From JAJPKK01 sp963702755 (GTDB taxonomy: Bacteria; Pseudomonadota; Alphaproteobacteria; Rhizobiales; Xanthobacteraceae): a DNA stretch of 64,000 nucleotides. The position numbers and the translations under genes were made by a program. How positions within the stretch are numbered: the first letter of the stretch is position 1; every line of letters begins with the position of its first letter. The notes under the pieces were generated by a model. The model made no database searches, was not told the DNA's origin, and saw only the letters and a list, made by a program, of their open reading frames with translations. Below are positions 61,407 to 64,000 of the stretch, piece after piece. The stretch spans positions 291,744 to 355,743 of the forward strand of contig CAVPDZ010000022.1 in assembly GCA_963702755.1 (NCBI GenBank), written 5' to 3'.

Positions 61407-63786
61407 ATGCCCGCAGCCGATCTTCCACCGCCGATTGACGCTGCCGGCCGGATAGGCGCCGTCGGCGCCGCGCTCGCCGGCGGCAAGCCGGTCAGCAGCG
61501 CGATGCCCTCGTCGATGGTGCGGACCGGCTAGACCGCGAAGCGGCCGGCGGCGCAGGCCTCGACCACGTCCTCGCGCAGCATCAGGTGCTGCACGTTGGC
61601 CTGCGGGATCAGCACGCCCTGCGTGCCGGTCAGGCCGCGCGCGGCGCAGATATCGAAAAAGCCTTCGATCTTCTCGTTGACGCCGCCGATCGCCTGCACC
61701 TCGCCGTGCTGGTTGACCGATCCGGTCACCGCCAGGTCCTGCCGCAGCGGCACCTCGGCCAGCGCCGACAGCAGCGCGTAAAGCTCGGCCGACGACGCGC
61801 TGTCGCCCTCGACGCCGCCATAGGATTGCTCGAACACCAGGCTGGCGAACAGCGACATCGGCGTGTCCAGCGCGTAGCGGCCGGCCAGGAAGCCGGACAG
61901 GATCAGCACGCCCTTGGAATGCAGCGGGCCGCCGAGTTCGACCTCGCGCTCGATATCGACGATCTTCCCGCTGCCGGGCCGCACCTGGCAGGTGATGCGG
62001 GTCGGCTGGCCGAACGCGTAGCCGCCGAGCTCAGCACGCTCAGGCCGTTGACCTGGCCGACATGCGCTGCCGGCGGTGTCGATCAGCGCGATGTCGCGCA
62101 GGATCATCTCCTGCGCTGCGTTCGCGCAGGCGCGCCGGCGCGCCGGATGCGCGCCGCGATCGCGCGCTCGACATCGGCGCGCGCGATCACGCTCGCGCTT
62201 GGCCTCGCGCGCCCAATGGTCGGCCTCGATCAGCGCTCGCGCAGCTGTTCGACCAGCAGCGTCAGCTTGCCGGCATCGTCGGCCAGCGCGCGCCGCGTGT
62301 TCGACCACGCGCGCGACCGCCGCGCGGTCGAGCGGCTTCAAGCCGTCGCGCCGCGCGATGCGACGCGATCAGCCGCGCCAGCATCGCCTCGCTCTCGGGC
62401 GTGCGCGGCGATGTCGTCGTCGAAATCGGCCAGCACCTTGAAGTGCTGCGCGAACTCGGGATCGAGCGCGGCCAGCAGGTAGTAGAGCATGCGGTCGCCG
62501 AACAGCACGACCTTCACGTCGAGCGGGATCGGGTCGGGCTCCAGCGACACCGTGGTGGTGAGGCCGATGAACCGCGCGATGTCCTCGATGACGATCTCGC
62601 CGCGCCGCAGCGCGCGCTTCAGCGCCGGCCAACTGAACGGCTCGCATCAGCAGGCTGCGCGCGTCGAGCAGGATCAGCCGCCATTGGCGCGATGCAGCGC
62701 GCCGGCCTTGATCAGGCGGAAATTGGTGACCAGCGCGCCCTGCAGCGACGATGTACTCGACGCGGCCGAGCAGATTGCCGAGCGTCGGATGCAGTTCCTC
62801 GACGACCGGCGCCCTGCGGCGTCGTCGTCTGGGTGACCAGCACGTTGACCTCGTAGCGGTCGAACGGGCTGCCGGGCCGCAGCTGCCGGCCTCGCCCTCG
62901 CCGTCCTCGCTCTTGAGACGAACAGCGGCGAGGTTCTCGACCAGATCGGCGCGCACCGCCTCGATGTGCTTGACGACCGTCGGCAGGTCGGCGAACGCGG
63001 CCTTGGCTTCGTCGAACGACTGGGCGATGGCAATACTGCGCGGTGTCGCGGTCGAGCGCGCGCACCGCATCGCGCTGCTCCTTCTCCCGCCGCGGCAGGC
63101 GCGCAGGTGTCCTCGAGGTCCTTTTCCAGTTCCTCGATGGCGGCCTGCATCTCCTGCTGCTCGGCCTCCGGCCAGGCGTTGAATTCGTCCGGCGGCACCA
63201 CCTTGCCGTCGCGCGCCGGCGCCATGGCGAAGCCGACCGGCGTGCGCAGGATGGCGATCGCCTTTGCGGCCGCCTTGTCGCTCAGCGCGGAGAAGGCCTC
63301 TCCTTTCTTCTTCTGGATCGATTCTTCGATGGCGGCCGCGGCGCTCTGGATAGTCCTCGCTTTCGAAGATCGCCGGCAGCGCGATGCCGAGGTCGTCGAT
63401 CAGGTTGTGCATCGCGGCCTGAAACGCGGGCGCGGCCGGCCGGCAGCGCGATCGCGATCGGCCGGTGCGGCGCGGCGAAGTTGTTGACATAGACCCAGTC
63501 GGGCGGGCTGCGGCGCGTCGCGCGTCGTCGGCCAGCAAGGCGTTGACGGCTTCCTGCATGCGCGCGCCGGTGGGGCCGATGGCGAAGAGGTTGAAGCCCG
63601 CCTTGTCGATCGTCGTGCCGAAGCCGATCGCGTCGAGCGCGCGCGGCTGGCCGATCAGCCCGTCGATCGGCTCCAAATCCGCCGTGGTGGAGAACGTTAA
63701 ATGGGAGAGATCGGTGGCGCGATGAAAACAAGCTGATCGGCCGGCAACGGATGTGGAACCAAGTTTGCGTCGGTAGCGATATTCAC
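61385..63786 (-). CDS. LonB-type ATP-dependent protease (AAA_32 family), heavily frame-broken
   Basis: The gene can be followed from GTG 63786 (VNIATDANLVPHPLPADQLV) to about 61385 only by changing frame many times (I count at least eight). Recognised parts are FSTTADLEPIDGLIGQPRAL, GFNLFAIGPTGARMQEAVNA, ALPAIFESEDY, PPDEFNAWPEAE, and the Lon protease core with Ser in GDSASSAELYALLSALAEVP and Lys in GGVNEKIEGFFD. A TAG near 61531 stands where Trp (TGG) is expected before PVRTIDEGIALLTGLP. Family members degrade proteins in an ATP-dependent way. The density of breaks suggests poor sequence quality here, but a true pseudogene remains possible. Confidence 0.75.
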
Positions 63787-63872
63787 GTCGATCACTCCAG
63801 ATGCCGCGCCAGGTACGCGCATCACCACGTTGCGCTGACCGCTATAGCGGACCATGAAAGGAGGTATTAGCC

Positions 63873-63886
63873 TTGACGTGCATCAA
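63873..63886 (-). promoter_or_regulatory. FNR/FixK-type box
   Basis: TTGACGTGCATCAA matches the FNR/FixK consensus TTGA-N6-TCAA. A -10-like TATAGC lies on the minus strand at 63846-63841, placing the box centre roughly 45 bases before the predicted transcription start of the Lon-like gene, close to the usual -41.5. Because the site is symmetric and the window ends 114 bases further on, it might also serve a gene to the right. Low-oxygen control of the lon-usp pair is inferred. Confidence 0.7.
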
Positions 63887-64000
63887 GGCTGCCGTGGGTC
63901 GGCTCTTTTATGCAATTTTCAGCGTACCAACCGTCGGCTTCAAGCGCAGTTCGCAAACTTATCATCCACGATCGCTGCCCGCGCGGTTCATCTGCGATTG
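63887..64000. other. End of window, no gene assigned
   Basis: The last 114 bases show one open frame on the plus strand that would begin at TTG 63873, eight bases after a good AGGAGG at 63859-63864, and run off the end of the window. It reads LTCIKAAVGRLFYAIFSVPT. Similarity is not recognised, and the TTG is part of the FNR box, so I do not call it a gene. Confidence 0.3.

Overview
The window is GC-rich chromosomal DNA of an alphaproteobacterium, most likely Rhizobiales (Bradyrhizobium/Xanthobacteraceae-like). The basis is protein similarity recognised by eye, a 6S RNA directly upstream of a 5-formyl-THF cyclo-ligase gene and a ymdB-type gene, a CIRCE-controlled groESL operon, EF-P lysylation genes, and several families of intergenic palindromes of the 'GTAGCCCGGAT..GAGCGAAGCG' type. 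Roughly half of the about 47 protein genes need one or more single-base frame corrections, including groEL, whose start codon itself lacks one G. The best reading is an unpolished or long-read assembly, not mass gene decay, so apparent pseudogenes must be judged cautiously.

Layout. 1-2458: end of gltB and complete gltD (glutamate synthase). 2495-5662: a leftward DUF459/SGNH-like protein and an MltB-type lytic transglycosylase. 5918-11350: galU followed by a tandem duplication of a unit made of the galU 3' end, an ompA-like gene and a papain-like protease. This left two proteases, one intact ompA-like gene, a galU 3' fossil and an ompA 3' fossil. 11654-15968: a TPR protein ending in a caspase-like (C14) domain, and an outer-membrane beta-barrel protein. 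16126-20224: kdsD, the nfeD/SPFH membrane pair and hemH. 20498-21265: a DUF5681 gene with a near-consensus promoter and operator-like palindrome.

21421-36706 is mostly catabolic. It holds a branched-chain-type substrate-binding protein, a flavin monooxygenase, a fused indolepyruvate ferredoxin oxidoreductase, two short-chain dehydrogenases with an acyl-CoA dehydrogenase, an aroE fossil, a PQQ-dependent dehydrogenase, two hypothetical proteins, a TctC-type binding protein and an esterase. 36900-40170: lptF and an MsbA-like lipid exporter. 40311-44968: epmB and epmA, the EF-P beta-lysylation pair, separated by an ABC exporter. 45078-47245: groESL with promoter, CIRCE and terminator. 47264-48815: a CrtI-like oxidoreductase. 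48966-50419: a poorly coding, less GC-rich stretch with a broken helix-turn-helix gene.

50420-54805: a META-domain protein, a dienelactone hydrolase, a VanX-type dipeptidase, an N-acetylmuramoyl-alanine amidase and an LVIVD-repeat propeller. 54938-56588: ymdB-like gene, cyclo-ligase and 6S RNA. 56784-59700: a disulfide-reductase-fold flavoprotein without its redox cysteines, 9 bases upstream of a histidine kinase. 59985-60283: tRNA-Arg(ACG) followed 222 bp later by a displaced copy of its own 3' end, probably the scar of an integrated element. 60495-63886: a universal-stress-like protein and a heavily frame-broken LonB-type protease, with an FNR/FixK box upstream.
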